NCBI GenBank assembly: GCA_036897445.1
Contig: JAYMTL010000135.1
Coordinates: 1-51,292, forward strand
Length of the DNA stretch: 51,292 nucleotides
Direction of reading: 5' to 3'
Origin: Pelargonium tetragonum
Lineage: Eukaryota > Streptophyta > Magnoliopsida > Geraniales > Geraniaceae
Positions within the stretch are counted from its first letter, which is position 1, and each line of letters opens with the position of its first letter. A program made the translations under genes and the position numbers. The notes beneath the pieces were generated by a model. That model was not told the origin of the DNA. It did not search any database and saw nothing but the letters and a program-made list of their open reading frames with translations. Below are positions 26,073 through 38,799 of this stretch, piece after piece.

Positions 26073-27460
26073 CTTTCCCTTAACTAGGATTCTCACTTGA
26101 GCCATTCCCTTAAAAAGAGAAAGTAACACGTGAAGAAGTTATAAGGACTATAAAGAACATATTCAATTGAAACAAAGGACTGAAAGGCACATAGAATCTA
26201 AATAGGATAACTAGGAAATAAAGCACGAACTATAAGGCTCTTCCACTCTTTCTTTTCAATTTGACCCGAAATGGAATATAGACACAATATAAGAGAAGAC
26301 TAGAACAAGTAACCTAATTGAGCAAGACAGGATAATTCCTATCACTGAGCTCACCAACCTATATATCTATATCAGAGGTTTTTGGACTTCTTCCCTAACC
26401 TTTATTTAACGCGTCCGATAGTTAAAAGGGAGTACTTATAGCCTTCCCGCAAAGATACTAAGCCCATTAGACTCCGGATTTGCTAACTTGACTTAATTGA
26501 CTAAGAGATTTTGACTAATACTGAAAACCCTTTCTAATCTAAGCTGGAGCTATTGTATTCTTCTTGTTAGGATTTTAGTATAGGAGCTAGTCAAGAGGTA
26601 TCCTCGAATTTCCTTTCTTTTTGGAAAGTTAAAATAGTAGGACTTTTGCTTATATAGTCATCCTAAATTTTTCAGAAAAATGAGGCCTAAAATCCAGTAC
26701 TTACAGAAGAGAATTGACCGGAAATGGCTGTTCAAAATTCACCCACGGCAAAAATCTTCAAGCCCTTTTTCTTAGTATAGCTCGTCTCCGTTTTTTGAAA
26801 AAGTAGGGAACGTATAAATGCAAAATCAATAAAAGATGTGCTTTCCCCCTCTTGAGGCCATGCTTTTAGGAGATGAGACCGCTGCAACTTCTTGGGTCAG
26901 GAATTTGAGAGCCCTGTACTATAGGCTACCTTCCCTAGGAATTTCGTCAATTTCATTACCTATACCCTTCCTCGGCTTTCTAAGGCGAGCTTGCTCGTTG
27001 CTAAGCCTTCCCTTCCTACTATACCACTCAACTCTTTATACTAATAGGTAAAAAGAACTACAAAAAAGAGTTTTATAGGATTGGCTAGATAATAAGACAG
27101 CTACAAAAGCGGCTAGAAGAATACAAAAGGCACAACACTAAGTGAAGAGTTGGAAGCATAGTAACAAGAAGAGTCATAATCTGAATAATTGTTGATGTTG
27201 AAAGCAGCTACAAAGGTTAAGAGGTGGTGGGTATATAGGTATCCATGTTCTATCAAATGCTAGCTTACGTAACCCCCTTCGCAAAGCTTGAGTCAGCTAT
27301 AATAATGCCTTCTCTACTCTTCTACTCTATAGGCTTTCTAAGCTCCCGTACCAGCAGACAGAGGGATTCTACGAACAGCGACAAGACTTATAGTAACCTT
27401 TTTCTATTGCCAGAATGCCCTAGTTTTGTATCTCGTCATTTTGTATTTACGTTTTAAACC
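26073..27460. other. Less biased patch with plant-mitochondrion-like look
   Basis: From about 26640 the TAG/CTA excess weakens (roughly 14 against 9 ATG/CAT in 26641-27000) and C+G rises. AAGGCGAGCTTGCTCG near 26980 and C-rich stretches around 26845-27020 recall land-plant mitochondrial spacers. Open frames at 26836-27051 (71 codons) and 27245-27457 (70 codons) are leucine- and serine-rich with no motif I know; I do not regard them as genes. 26100-26630 is transitional. No tRNA, intron or exon is recognised. Confidence 0.35.
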
Positions 27461-28786
27461 TTTTCAATATATAAACTGGGGATCCTATTTTTATATTACT
27501 TAAGTATAAAGTCAAAATTATTGCCAAAGCAGGATCTCTACGTTGTAATTAAAGTGTTACAAAAAAAGCCTTAATGAAAGTAACTCTACTCAGGAGTCAT
27601 CTAGTTTTAGATGGAACAGCTGGGCAAACATAATAAAGCAAAGTATACCTAACAACTTGTTTCAGATTTCTTATTACTCAGAGACCTTATAATAGAGAAA
27701 AGTTTTTATTATATGGACGCTATTCTACTACAGGTACAGGAACTCGCGCGAGAATTTCTAAAGATTCACCTGAACAAAACTTTAATTACACAGGATCCTA
27801 CTGCACCGATCCCAAGATACTCCGAAAGGGGTTAATAGTTTCGCGAACCAAAGACCAAAGGAAAGAATATAGAAAGTAATAGTCTACAAAACTTAAGACT
27901 TTGAAATTGAAATAAGTCCTCCCAAAAAGCACTAGAGTATCTTACATATAAGCTTAGTAGGCTTTAAGAAGGATCCCTGAGTTAGAAAAATGAGATTAGA
28001 GCTCACTTTCTTTACATCAGTAGGGCAACTGCATTGCTTACATCTTATAAAATTTTTGTTTTTAGCAGTAGTTATAGCTTGATTAGTCTTTTTCACCAGT
28101 TTATTTGAATTTATTCTGTCTTTTCTTTTACTTTGCAGATGATTCAATGCAGGTTATCCTTAAATTTCTAAGTGTTTTCTAAAAGAAAAGATTATAGGAT
28201 CTCGGTTTTATTTAGTAGAGAACTTTATTGTATTCAATAGCTTGGTAGCATAAATTTTCATTTTATGTATTCTCTTCATTAGATTAGGAGTTTTAGCTCT
28301 TTGTAATGTAAGTACTTTTAGAAACTTCTGAAATAAAATTCTACTAAAAGACATCAAGTAAGAGCATAACTTTACCGTAGATTTCCATTTGGGGCGCAGC
28401 AAAAAGGCTGAGTTCCTTGGATTTGATTAAAAAAACCCAGTTTTAGTACAATTACTTAGTATATCCGTAAAAGTCACGTGAGGTAACCCGTTACCTGAAA
28501 TAACAAAGATTCCCTTGTACTTTCCTTTAGGTTTTTTTAACAAGACGCTTTTTTCAGAATATACATATTGCAAAATTTAAGTAACAGGGAACCCCTTAAG
28601 TTTCAGCGGGAAGGCTCTAAACTGCTTAGTCCGGTCAGGTTTGCTCGGTGCTAAAAATGAAATTGAAACTTAAGCTCTGAATTTCTAATTCGAAAAAGTA
28701 ACTGTAAGCCCTCGGCAATTTCTTTTTTAAGAGTGCTTACTCATTCAACAAAGCGTAGTATTTTACATCAGAAGCTTATTGTACTG

Positions 28787-28798
28787 AAAGGGCCCTTT
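28787..28798. repeat. Micro-palindrome AAAGGGCCCTTT
   Basis: A perfect 12-base palindrome, identical to 49736-49747 but with different sequence on both sides (TACTG and TTTACCC here), so the palindrome itself is what recurs. Confidence 0.65.
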
Positions 28799-29572
28799 TT
28801 TACCCGGACTTGACCTGTGGGCTTTGGGAATACCCCTCGACGTTCTAACAGCCCTAAATCCTCCGCAATTTTAAGTGCGAATGAATTACTATAAAGAAGT
28901 GGTGACACAAGTCAAAAGCGTTCCCTTTAGGGTGCAGTTCTTTAAATATCTTTTATTTTCCCAATTATCTTCCTTTTCATTTTCATTTATTTAGTGATGA
29001 ACTAAACAGGATCCCGCCATTCTAATCCTTTCTTTATATCGAGAAAGCAAAACACCTGAGAGAAAAGAGGGATTCTCTCCATATTATCTATATTTTGGTG
29101 CACTTTTTTTAATTACCCGGGGAAATTCTATTAAAGAGGCGATATTTGCACTTAGTAAGTTATTTCGGCACAAAGAGGGATACCTCAACTAAAACCTCTA
29201 TTTTAAACTACAAAAACAAAAGGGGTAAAAACTCTAAAAGGAGCCTTTCAAGATAGGATACTTTATCTTTCTTACTAAGCTGGAGATGGGTATCCTTTAA
29301 AGTAATGGTGCAATCCCCTGGAATTTTGGTTCCTAGTCTAGTACTGAGTAGCCTTTATTCCAAACATAAACCGAATTTTTTAGCCCTGTCTGTGCCAATG
29401 TTCTATAGTCATAGTTTTTGTTAGAAAAGAATTTTGGTATACTTGATAATATCCAAATAAAGAATAGTCATAAGAATTTTATTACGACTAAAGTAAGCTA
29501 TACTTGTATTTATAAGCAGTTTCTTTATATCCTATATCTATAAAGGTATAGAAGTCTTACTATACTTTCAGG

Positions 29573-29605
29573 TTTTCATTTCAAAAAGCTAGTTGTAGAG
29601 ACTAT
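29573..29605 (+). repeat. R4 repeat, copy 2
   Basis: TTTTCATTTCAAAA (29573-29586) equals 44101-44114. It is followed by GCTAGTTGTAG here and TCTAAGTTGTAG there, and then by a TATA word in both. Confidence 0.4.
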
Positions 29606-30621
29606 AACAGCAGCAACTTAGGAAATAAAAAAACCTCTCAGGCGTTTTTACTCATATTAAAGGGAGCTCGGGCTAGGCCCTTAAACTCTAAACATGTATA
29701 TTTCAATACTTAGGGGTGGTAAATATCAAGACTGGGGCACGCTGGGCCGGCCTTGAACCTTTTTGATAAAGCTGCTCTATATGTATGGGGTGCTCTCTTT
29801 CTAAAGAATATCCGGATAAGTTTAAGGTTAAGGGCTTTTGTGAAATAAAAGGCGGGGGAGAACTTAAAAAATGTACTTTCATTTTCCTTACAACGGGCGT
29901 TTCCGTAAGTTTAGCTAAATAGGTAATTACTGGGGAATCCTATAGACTCAATTCTTTGAAGGGAAAAGAGTACTCATAGTAAAGCATTTCCACGCAGCTT
30001 TTGAGACTTATAAAAACGAGTTTTAAAGGCCTTAAAAGAGCCCCTTTTGTAAACCGGAGTACGGGACCCTAAAAATACATTAGTAATTGGTAAAAGCCTA
30101 CTTTTTTTGCAAACTACCAACCTTCAGTTCAAAAAAGGAGTTACACAAGTATAACAAGGGGAAATCCTACGAACCCTTAACTTTTGTAAGAAAGCAAGTT
30201 TTTAGAAAAGAGTTTGTGGTAATCCGGTACTGCCAGGTTGTAGCTACTTTAAAACATCCAATGCAATATGTAAATAGAAACGGGGATTACAAAAGGATAC
30301 CTTATAAATGACTAAGGGCTCTTTATAACTCTTCTTTTTATTCAGTTTCTAATAAGTGGTTTTCTTCAGTGTTAGGTAGTTGGGGCTTTCCTGCTTTAAT
30401 TTAAGATCCGTTCGTTGACAAGGAATAAATCTGTTATACTCTTATTTTATATGGAGCCCCCTCTAGTTAAAACAAACTTAGATGTAAAAGGAAGCCTCGC
30501 TTTAATTTTAAAAGAACTTAGGAGTTTAAAACCTCTTTTGTTGTGCCTCTTGAGTTATATAATTGAAGCCCTTGGCCTACTACGCCCTAGAATAAATATA
30601 GGGATTTTAGTCTTCTTGTAG

Positions 30622-30631
30622 AGGGGTCCCT
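30622..30631. repeat. Micro-palindrome AGGGGTCCCT
   Basis: AGGG and CCCT arms around GT, followed by a T-rich stretch. Confidence 0.5.
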
Positions 30632-31087
30632 ATTTGAGGAAACCTAGTTATAAATAATGATAACGCGCTGCGCTTGGAAATAAATTATCAAGGACAAAGT
30701 TATACTTTAGATCCGACCCTGCCAGGTAAAGTAGTCTAAATTTGTTTAGCTTTAGAGCTTCGGTCTTCCTAAGTTTACAAGAATGCCTCTTATAGGGATA
30801 ACTTCTTTTTAATTACCAGAAAAATCCTTTTTGGCTCTCCTACACCGGATAAAAAATCCAGGGGCCCGTCCAGTAAGGGTAAAAACTCGAGTTACAAGTA
30901 GACGGGGAACCCCATAAGAATCCCACAAATATTCCAGGTTCTCGTTTTCTAACTGAAATTCTAATCTTAGGTGGCCCAAGTGTTAAGGGGCTCTATGAAA
31001 CACAGGTGAAGTTATATAAAAAAGAAAAATCCTCCCAGAATAACAAGAATCCTTATTTAATCATAGTAGTTAGCTTGAGTCTAGAGT

Positions 31088-31100
31088 GGGGGGGGGGGGG
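31088..31100 (+). repeat. G13 homopolymer
   Basis: Thirteen consecutive G, by far the longest G/C run in the window and very unlikely at this base composition. It could be a slippage product or a length error of sequencing or assembly. Confidence 0.9.
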
Positions 31101-32679
31101 TTCAGGATCTGGGATATTTTTTATCTAAATGGGCAGAAAATTTCGCCTTTCTAAAAATTAGTAAATCTGAATATATCCTTTATAATATGTTAAGGGTTGG
31201 GATTTGCTAGAGTAGCCGGAGTTAGTTAAAGCGCAGGGACTTTGACAAAGAGGCAAGATAAGACTGAAGTAAGTTTTCTTTCACAAAGGGATGTTCCAGG
31301 GTAGGTTAGCCTAATTGCTGAATATGCAGGGTCCTTAGTAGCGGTACCCCTCCTTTTTTGTATTAGTATATTCCGTGGAATTGGTATAAACCTAGATGGA
31401 TGCTTTTTTAAGATTAAGTATAGGGTGTAGATTTTTCTTCATTTCATAGAGATGCTTATACTTCATTTTGTCCTAATTTCTGATTAGTAGTTACCTTCTC
31501 CAGCTTGCGAGTACTAGTATAAATAAAAACTAAAGTGTTTTGGGAAAATAACTAGGTGCTATAGCATACGTTTGCTTTTAGAGAAAGGTCCTTATAATAA
31601 AGTTTTATAACAAGGTTTGGCCAAACCCAATTCCGTACTTAACTAACTTTTTCTTAAGCGCAAGTTGTGTCCGAATAAGCATTTCTTTATTTTATAAAGT
31701 TCTACAAATCCCTTAGAAATGAATCCAAGAATTGGGGAGACTTAACTTACTCTACTTTGATATGATTCTGAAAAAAACCAACTCCTTATTGAAGCAGCAA
31801 AGCCGAAGCCCCTCTGTAAAATCCCGGATCAACTCGTTTAAGTGGATAACTTTCCCAACTTCTCTGCCGGATTCTACTCTTATGAACTAATTGAATACTC
31901 CTTTTTAGAATTAGACCTAACAAAGGTGCAAAATCCTATTATAGTTAATTCTGCAAAAGGGGGTCTCTTTCGTGGTTAGTTTACCTCGAACCGAGTCTCC
32001 TTATAGATAGATAGACAAAACCTAGTGTAAGAGATTCAAAAGAATCCATAAACTAGCTATTTCATAGGGTAAATCTTTTTTCGATACTGCAACAAGCTAA
32101 AGCTTGCCTTGAGCTCTTTTTGCAAGAATTTTCCTTTAAATCTCTCTTTTAACTTAATTTATACACAATTCAACTCCTTGTAGTGAAGAGGACCTAGTAT
32201 TCTATTGCACAATATAGAATAGCTCAAAGGTATTTATCTTAATTTCATCTCTACCAGTTAAAGCCCTCTTTTCTTCAGAAGGGATTCCTTAGAAACTTTT
32301 TTGTTTCTTACCGGACTTCGAGAGGGTTCTACCTCATTCTCTTAGGGGGAAGTTAGCCTCTGTAAGGAATTAAGGTCTATAAAAAAGGAACTCTATATCT
32401 TATACTCGCTTTCCATATCAGAGATAAAAGCTCGTTAATTTCATAAATTTTAAAGAAAAATTCTTCTATTAATAAGTGAATATGAAACTTGATCTGTGTG
32501 AAGGGTAGATAATTTCTTGAAAGTGCATGTATTAGACAATTAGCGGAATCTCTTCTCGTAGGTGGGGCGAGACCTAGAGAGTCAATTACGCTTTAAACAA
32601 ACCCCTATAAGAGGAATTATCCTTTAAGGAAAGGCTTCGTTAAAACTAGGAACGATAATTATACCTAAAGGTAAAATAG

Positions 32680-32707
32680 GGTTATATATTTTATATTATA
32701 TATAACC
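32680..32707. repeat. AT hairpin with perfect 10-bp stem
   Basis: GGTTATATAT (32680-32689) pairs with ATATATAACC (32698-32707) around an eight-base AT loop. A GGG..CCC micro-palindrome lies 33 bases downstream. No T-tract follows directly, so it is not a classical intrinsic terminator. In an organelle it could act as an RNA 3' end or a recombination site, but there is no gene next to it. Confidence 0.6.
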
Positions 32708-32739
32708 AAGCAACTAAAAAAGAATTTAAAAGGGTCCCT

Positions 32740-32750
32740 TATTTGATATT
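32740..32750. repeat. Micro-palindrome AAGGGTCCCTT
   Basis: Perfect five-base arms around a single T, preceded by an A-rich run and followed by ATTT. Confidence 0.65.
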
Positions 32751-35483
32751 AGAGATTTCAATTTAACCGAAGAGCTTCCATTTATTATTTTAGAGCTTTT
32801 GTAGGGATCGCACCAGCCCCTTTATTATGAGATAAGAGGGCGGGGTTGTCTATATTTTAAGGCTTTCCTAGACACTCAATTTTCTTTTATATAGTAAGCC
32901 ATAAACCGACCTAGAAAATACATTAAGGTACACCTAAAAAAATTATATTAACAAAGTAACTTACCTTGTAGAAATACCAATCGAGTTGGAAGGCTTGTGC
33001 GGGTTCAAGTTGGCTATTGTTAATTGGTCTAAAAGTTTTTCTTATCTTGACCCGGATTTTGTGTATTAAAGCATTCCTTTAGAGCATTTTTGGAAATTGT
33101 TAAGGGGTGGCTTTTTTATTTGTTCTTGCATTATAGAGAGTCAATTCCAGTATCTTTAATCAGATCTTGGCTTATGTGGAGTTCCTTAGGCGTTCCCGAC
33201 CTGGTTATCCTTTTAGGGTTGGGGCTATACTATGAAGCAGAAACACAACATAGTTATTATAAGGACATACGCGGGAATAGGCCATTAATCTTTCAAGTTT
33301 CTTTCCTTTGGGCACTCCTTTTGAATATACGGTAGACTCTTTATGCGGACCACTCTGAATTTTTGAAAGGATGCACAACCCAGTGCTTCTAGTTAAATTG
33401 ATGCTATTGGCAGTTAAGCTTTCAGTCTTTCAACCAGGAAGTCGAGTGCTCTATAACACGAGGAACCCCTCAACTTACGAAAAAGCGCAGAATCTGACTT
33501 TTCTGATATTAAGAAACTTAGAATCTTTTTGCCGTTGTATGACTTTATTTAAATTTTTTGTTACTATAAATTATCTGGAATATTTTGACATTTGACTGAC
33601 ACTTCTTTTTCTATTCTAGTGTAAGTACAGGAAATTGACTTCAAGTGCGTAGAAGTAGGACCCCGCTTTGTAAATAAAACCAAGTAAGAGAGGGAGCGCT
33701 TTCGAAAAAAGGAGGCTTTCACTTTATTTTATATAGTATATAATGTTGCAATTCTAAAAAAACCTGTTAGGCAAGGAATTTGCCTTTAGAGAGACCTCTT
33801 AAAATAAACGGACTGCTATCGCTAGAGATTTTTACCTGTACTAATTTTAGTAACCCCACACAACTTCTGGAAATAAGTCAAACTTTTATGGACCTACTCT
33901 CGACAAGGTAACTGACAAACTAAGCAATCTTTCAAAAAAGTCCTTTTAGACTCTCAAGTTTCTAGCCGCTAAGTCCTTATGTCAACGCTAATTATACTAT
34001 AGTATAAGCTATAGAGTACGTAACCCTCCTCAAGCTTAATTAATTAAAAGCTCTCTGTTTGTTATTGCCTTGTTTACACCTAAAATAAAAAGACTTTTAT
34101 GGAATATAAATGGGCTATTTACTAAGGAGAGCAGCCCTTTTTGTCAGTATTCTATCTTTCTATAGGAAACTCTTTGAAGAGCTCTATTATGTGTCTTTGT
34201 AAACAACTCTTTATGTAACTACATTGATAAATGTAAGGTTTTAGGATCCTTTATTTGAGTCAAGTTATTCAGTCTATAACTAAAAGATTTTTTGGGTAAA
34301 CTTGTGAATCAGGTTGGCCCGTACTAATCAAAAGAGAAAGAGGATACGATACCCGTGTAGTTATCTAGATGTAAATAGAATAAGCGGTGGTTACACTGTG
34401 GGGGGTCGAATAAATGAAAGTAAGTTCTAGCTGAATTGCATAAGTTCGTGTACAAAAAGTGAATTTTCAGTACCGAGGAGTTTAGTTTTTTTTGATTCCT
34501 ATGTATGAAGTATGAGGGGTGCTGGAAAGCTTTTTCGCTTAGGCCCCACAGAACTTCCATTTTTTTTTAGTAGAAGTAGCTTATTGCTAGAAACACAAGG
34601 TTCTATTTTACTTTCCGGACTACTTTCTCGCGCATTAGCTCAAAATTTTTGGCTTTTTCGATCTACTTTATATAATTTGCCTACCTAAAAATTCTTTATT
34701 AGGCTATAACCTCCTTTGAGAATACCCGACAGTCGATACAACTTATTCAAATTATGCCTCACACTCAAGTATAAGATTAACGGGGAGTTTATTGGCTAGA
34801 AATTTTTATCTATTCTACTTTTGGATATAGAAAAATCTTCCTTTGAGAATTTTTTATGTTTTATATAGCGGTGAAAGTTCATTCATTTTATCGATTATCT
34901 TTCGGGGGAACTACCTTATACTCTAACTACACTGTATACTAACAACAAAAGAATCAGGATTATTAACAAAGAGCTTTCTTACAAGTTTAAATAGCTAGAA
35001 ACCTGCTTTCTCTCATTGTAAAACAAGGCAATCCTCAGATAGTTTAGAAGAGCTCCGAGATAAATCTGTACTCTTTACGCAAAATTTATTGGAGCTTTAC
35101 TTTTTAATTGTATTTTTCTGTAACCGTTGCTAAAAAAAGTCGAGGGGTATAAAACTTAAAAGCCGCACATCTTAGACCCTGCTTTTATATCTTTATTTGG
35201 TGTTGCTTTAATTACCCCTATTTGGACTAGACCTGGTAGAATAGGGCTAATAAAGTCTCCAAAGTAAAGCCAGAAGTTTATATATAACTAAGCAAAATTC
35301 CTTGTCTATAAGTTTTTTAATAAGCAATTTATATCTTGTTAATATTCTCGAAAGTAAGCCTCCTTTATTTTAATGGAGTAGGACTGGACCTTTGTGGAAT
35401 TTTTTATTATTCCTCCTGTATTATACCCTAAGCATAACAAACAGCATATCCGATTCGTAGCTCTAGAGAACTTCCCGGGCATA

Positions 35484-35495
35484 AGGGGTACCCCT
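35484..35495. repeat. Micro-palindrome AGGGGTACCCCT
   Basis: A perfect 12-base palindrome, with CCCGGG about ten bases upstream. It lies about 30 bases upstream of R2 copy 2. Confidence 0.6.
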
Positions 35496-35527
35496 AAAAA
35501 CGCTTGAGGAACGAAGGAGAACCTCAT

Positions 35528-35586
35528 ATATTTCAATTCAGAATTACTATCCAGATTAGTTATAGAGATAGTAAGATCTTTCTCTT
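35528..35586 (+). repeat. R2 repeat, copy 2
   Basis: Partner of 26017-26072: identical 17-base and 13-base anchors in the same order, separated by five extra bases here. The lack of longer identity suggests an old duplication. Confidence 0.6.
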
Positions 35587-38500
35587 TCTAGACTTAGTCT
35601 TCTTGATCCCTAACTGAAGCTGCAACTAGACCCTTTTTTATCTATAGTACCCCTTCCCTTATTTAACATTTAACTTGGAATATCTGATACGGCAAAACTT
35701 CCCTAGTCTAACCTTCCTTTAGTAAGTACTGTTACTTAAGAAACTCCTGCTATTTCAAATACCCCTTGTTCTGTAAAAAAAGGGCTTAGCAGGGCCAAGG
35801 AACTCTTTACTTTTTCTATTATTAACACTTTCTTTTACATATATCCAGCGCTAGTTCTAGTAAAGTTAAGGAAACTCTAATTAAGTTAAAAAGTAGAGGT
35901 TTAAACGCTTCCTTGGAGTTTTATATTAGATCGAGATCCAGGAGAATTTCTAATTAGTTTTTAATATACTAGGAAGATTCTATCTTATAAATTGTTATTT
36001 TTTTCTTAAAAGTTCAAATCAAATAGAAATATAAACTTAAAGAGTTGCTCTTATGTTACTTATGTTTCTTCTAGGTTTCCAATTATTGGGAATTGGGGAG
36101 TGTACTAATAAAGGTAATCCGTTTTCGGTAAAGACCACAGGATAGATTAGATCGGGCTTTGTAAGTATTCTAGTAAAGAAGCCTTTTCCTAAGAGAATTC
36201 CTTAGTTAGTTTAAAGCGAGAAGGTGTTCTAAAGTTTAGTAGGGAATCCCCTTTGTTTTTTGAAGAAACTTCTATTTTAATAAAGGAAAGGGTGGCAAAT
36301 ATGGTCAGTTACAAAAGGAGCCGGAGAAGAGGTTTCTTCCCGATTCTGCGTAATTAGACTATCCACAAGGAGTTCTTAACCTCTACTCTCAGCTGGAGTC
36401 TTGGTTTAGATATAGTACTAGAGTTCTTGTCAATTAGAAGTATCCAATTCGGTACTTAAAAAGAATTGTTGAGTATCTGGTAATATAAAAATTATGCAAC
36501 TAGGTTTCCCTGTAAGGTAAGGGGTTTTGTCAATAGTAAGTCTTTTTAACAAATTCATATTCATAAAAGTTCTCTGGGGGAGTTCCGCTATTATTCGATT
36601 CCGTTTGGAAGCAATTCAAGAGGAAACCTCTATGTTTATAAAGTTAAAGGGATCTATTTTATGCCCCTCTTTTTTTTATAAGTCTAGTTATTTATATAAG
36701 GGAATCCTAAACTTAGAAAGAAAGATAAGAGATTAGTAAAAGGCATAAGCTATTCTAAGCTCCTTAAATCTCTAGGGAATCCTGGGAAAGGCCTAACTGG
36801 AGTCTCTTTCTTGTCTTGCTCTTCTAATCCAGAATAGAATATAGAAAATCGAGATCTAAGGCAGCTATCTATCTTTTAAGAATTCCCTATCTTCTCAAAG
36901 TTTCGCTGTGATCTGGGATAAAAAGAAATAGGATCAAAGGTTTGCGTTTGCTACAATCAACCTAAAATTTTAAGAGAATGTCGGTACTTAGGTTAGATTG
37001 AGAAAGGTATCTTAAAGAAAGCCCTATAGGAACAGAATTAAGGGGACTTTGAGTAGCTAGTATGGGGATAGCCTATTTAGAGTAAGCTGTACTAATAAAG
37101 TCAAAGAAAATCTACATAGAAGTTGAATTTTAAGTATATACTAGTCGGAAGTGTTCGTGCCCTCCTGGAAGATTAATCTCGTTTGCGATAGCGGGTACCT
37201 TCTTTATTAATCCCCCATTTCGCTTAATATTTCTTTTTTGTCGGGGCTTCTTTACTAAGACTTTGGCCGAGAAGATAAGAGCATACTTGTTGGTATAAAG
37301 GAGACGTGGGATAATATTTGTTTAGGGCATTCCTATCATGTCTGTACGTAGTTCTATTGACCGCATATGTTTTCTCAACTCCATGTAGTACTCCTGCCCT
37401 ATTCTGCATATACCATAATGTTAATTATTCCTTAAAATTCTTATATAGACGTATTTTAGGATATACCTTTAATTTACCCTATTTAACTAGAAAAACCTTG
37501 AAAAAGTTCCCTCTAAAGGAAACGCCTAATTAATTTAAGACGAGTGCCTGTAAAGTTCGGGGTATTCCAATTTTTTACATAAGTACCCTCGAAAAGTCTG
37601 CAGAATCCTCAACCCAAAGGAGACTTTCCCGAAATTCAATTTAAGTAAGTCCCTTTTTATAAGGAACAAGACTGGAGTATTCCCAAGGCTGTGATTAACT
37701 ACAATTACCAATACATTAACCAGTAATCTGGGGCAACTAAAAATATCGGCTATAAAAAAATGAAATATTCCATAAAGGATGTCTCTAAAATTTTAACGGC
37801 AATTTCTTTTTTAGAGTTAAGTTCTTAATGACATTAAGCCGGTTCACGTACAAGAATTTTACAAATTAAGATCCGAGAGATTTTTGTTCCGTACGACTAA
37901 GATTTTAAAATCAAATATTCTTTTAATAAATAAAGTCTTTTTACCAGCTATCAACTAGCTATACCCACCCGGTCTAAGTAAGAGTCTAGAATTTTCTGTT
38001 AGAACGCGAATAGAGCAGAATGAAAGCCTTAGGTTCAAATCCAGTTGAGGTTGTGAAGCTAAGCTAAAAGCTTGTGTATAAAAAGTTTCAAAATACCTGG
38101 ATCCTAGATTATTTACAGCGTAATTGAGATCCCCAGGTCTAGTCAGCCTGAAAAATTATGCCAGTTATCTATCCGACACACAAACAAATCAAAAGTTACT
38201 TACTGCTACTAATCTAAGCCAAAGTCCCTGTTAATTAACCAAATGAATAGAAGCCTTATTGTAATTTGTTCTAATATCCATGTAATTAACTTAACTTCGT
38301 TACCTTCTATATATAAAGTATATAAAGTTCCGTTTATCTTGTCATACGTGAGTAAAAGGGTATAGTCATCAGATACAAAGAAATATAAGCCTGGGTTTGT
38401 TTAATAATATGGAATATGGAGTCTTTTTCCTTACCGCGGTTTGCTATTTCTTTACTTTTTAACATCCCCACTTTCTTTGTTTTACTCAGAAGTAGAACCT

Positions 38501-38799
38501 TTATACAGGGCTCGCTGATCGAGATTTTTATTACTATATCTACAGTACAAGGGCTTCCTTAGCAGGAAACAGATTTTTCCTTGACGTATGAATTATAAAA
38601 CAATATAACTAAAACTTGTATGAGGATTCCTAATTCTAATAATTAAGGATATAGGGATCCAATTAGCAAATGTAGTAAACACATAGTTAGCTTTAGAAAT
38701 TCATGACATAAGCCTGTATACTGTTTACGGGTACTAAATAAAGCTCCTTAGTTTATTATATGACCCGGGTATAAACAGCATGCCAAGTAGAAATTGCCC

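Larger units (their letters stand above)
27461..38799. other. Gene-free biased AT-rich DNA, segment C
   Basis: About 11 kb with no supportable gene. It contains the second R2 copy, an R4 copy, a perfect 10-bp AT hairpin, a 13-G run and several good micro-palindromes. 27960-28380 is intermediate in bias (TAG plus CTA about 21, ATG plus CAT about 13) and T-rich on the plus strand. Open frames at 30087-30311, 33090-33335 and 34324-34560 are under 82 codons and show no recognisable domain. Confidence 0.65.

Noticed and set aside
26836-27457. Two 70-codon plus-strand frames that might be a split small gene
   Set aside because: They have different residue make-up, no shared motif, stops between them and no splice or group II intron features.
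28400-28520. Possible chloroplast-derived insert (ordinary-looking bases near GGCGCAGC)
   Set aside because: No plastid gene or tRNA could be recognised in any frame, and the bias is intermediate, not absent.
35339-35536. A minus-strand frame with a Pro/Gly-containing stretch
   Set aside because: The Gly and Pro codons come from the micro-palindrome AGGGGTACCCCT and the adjacent CCCGGG, not from a conserved protein.
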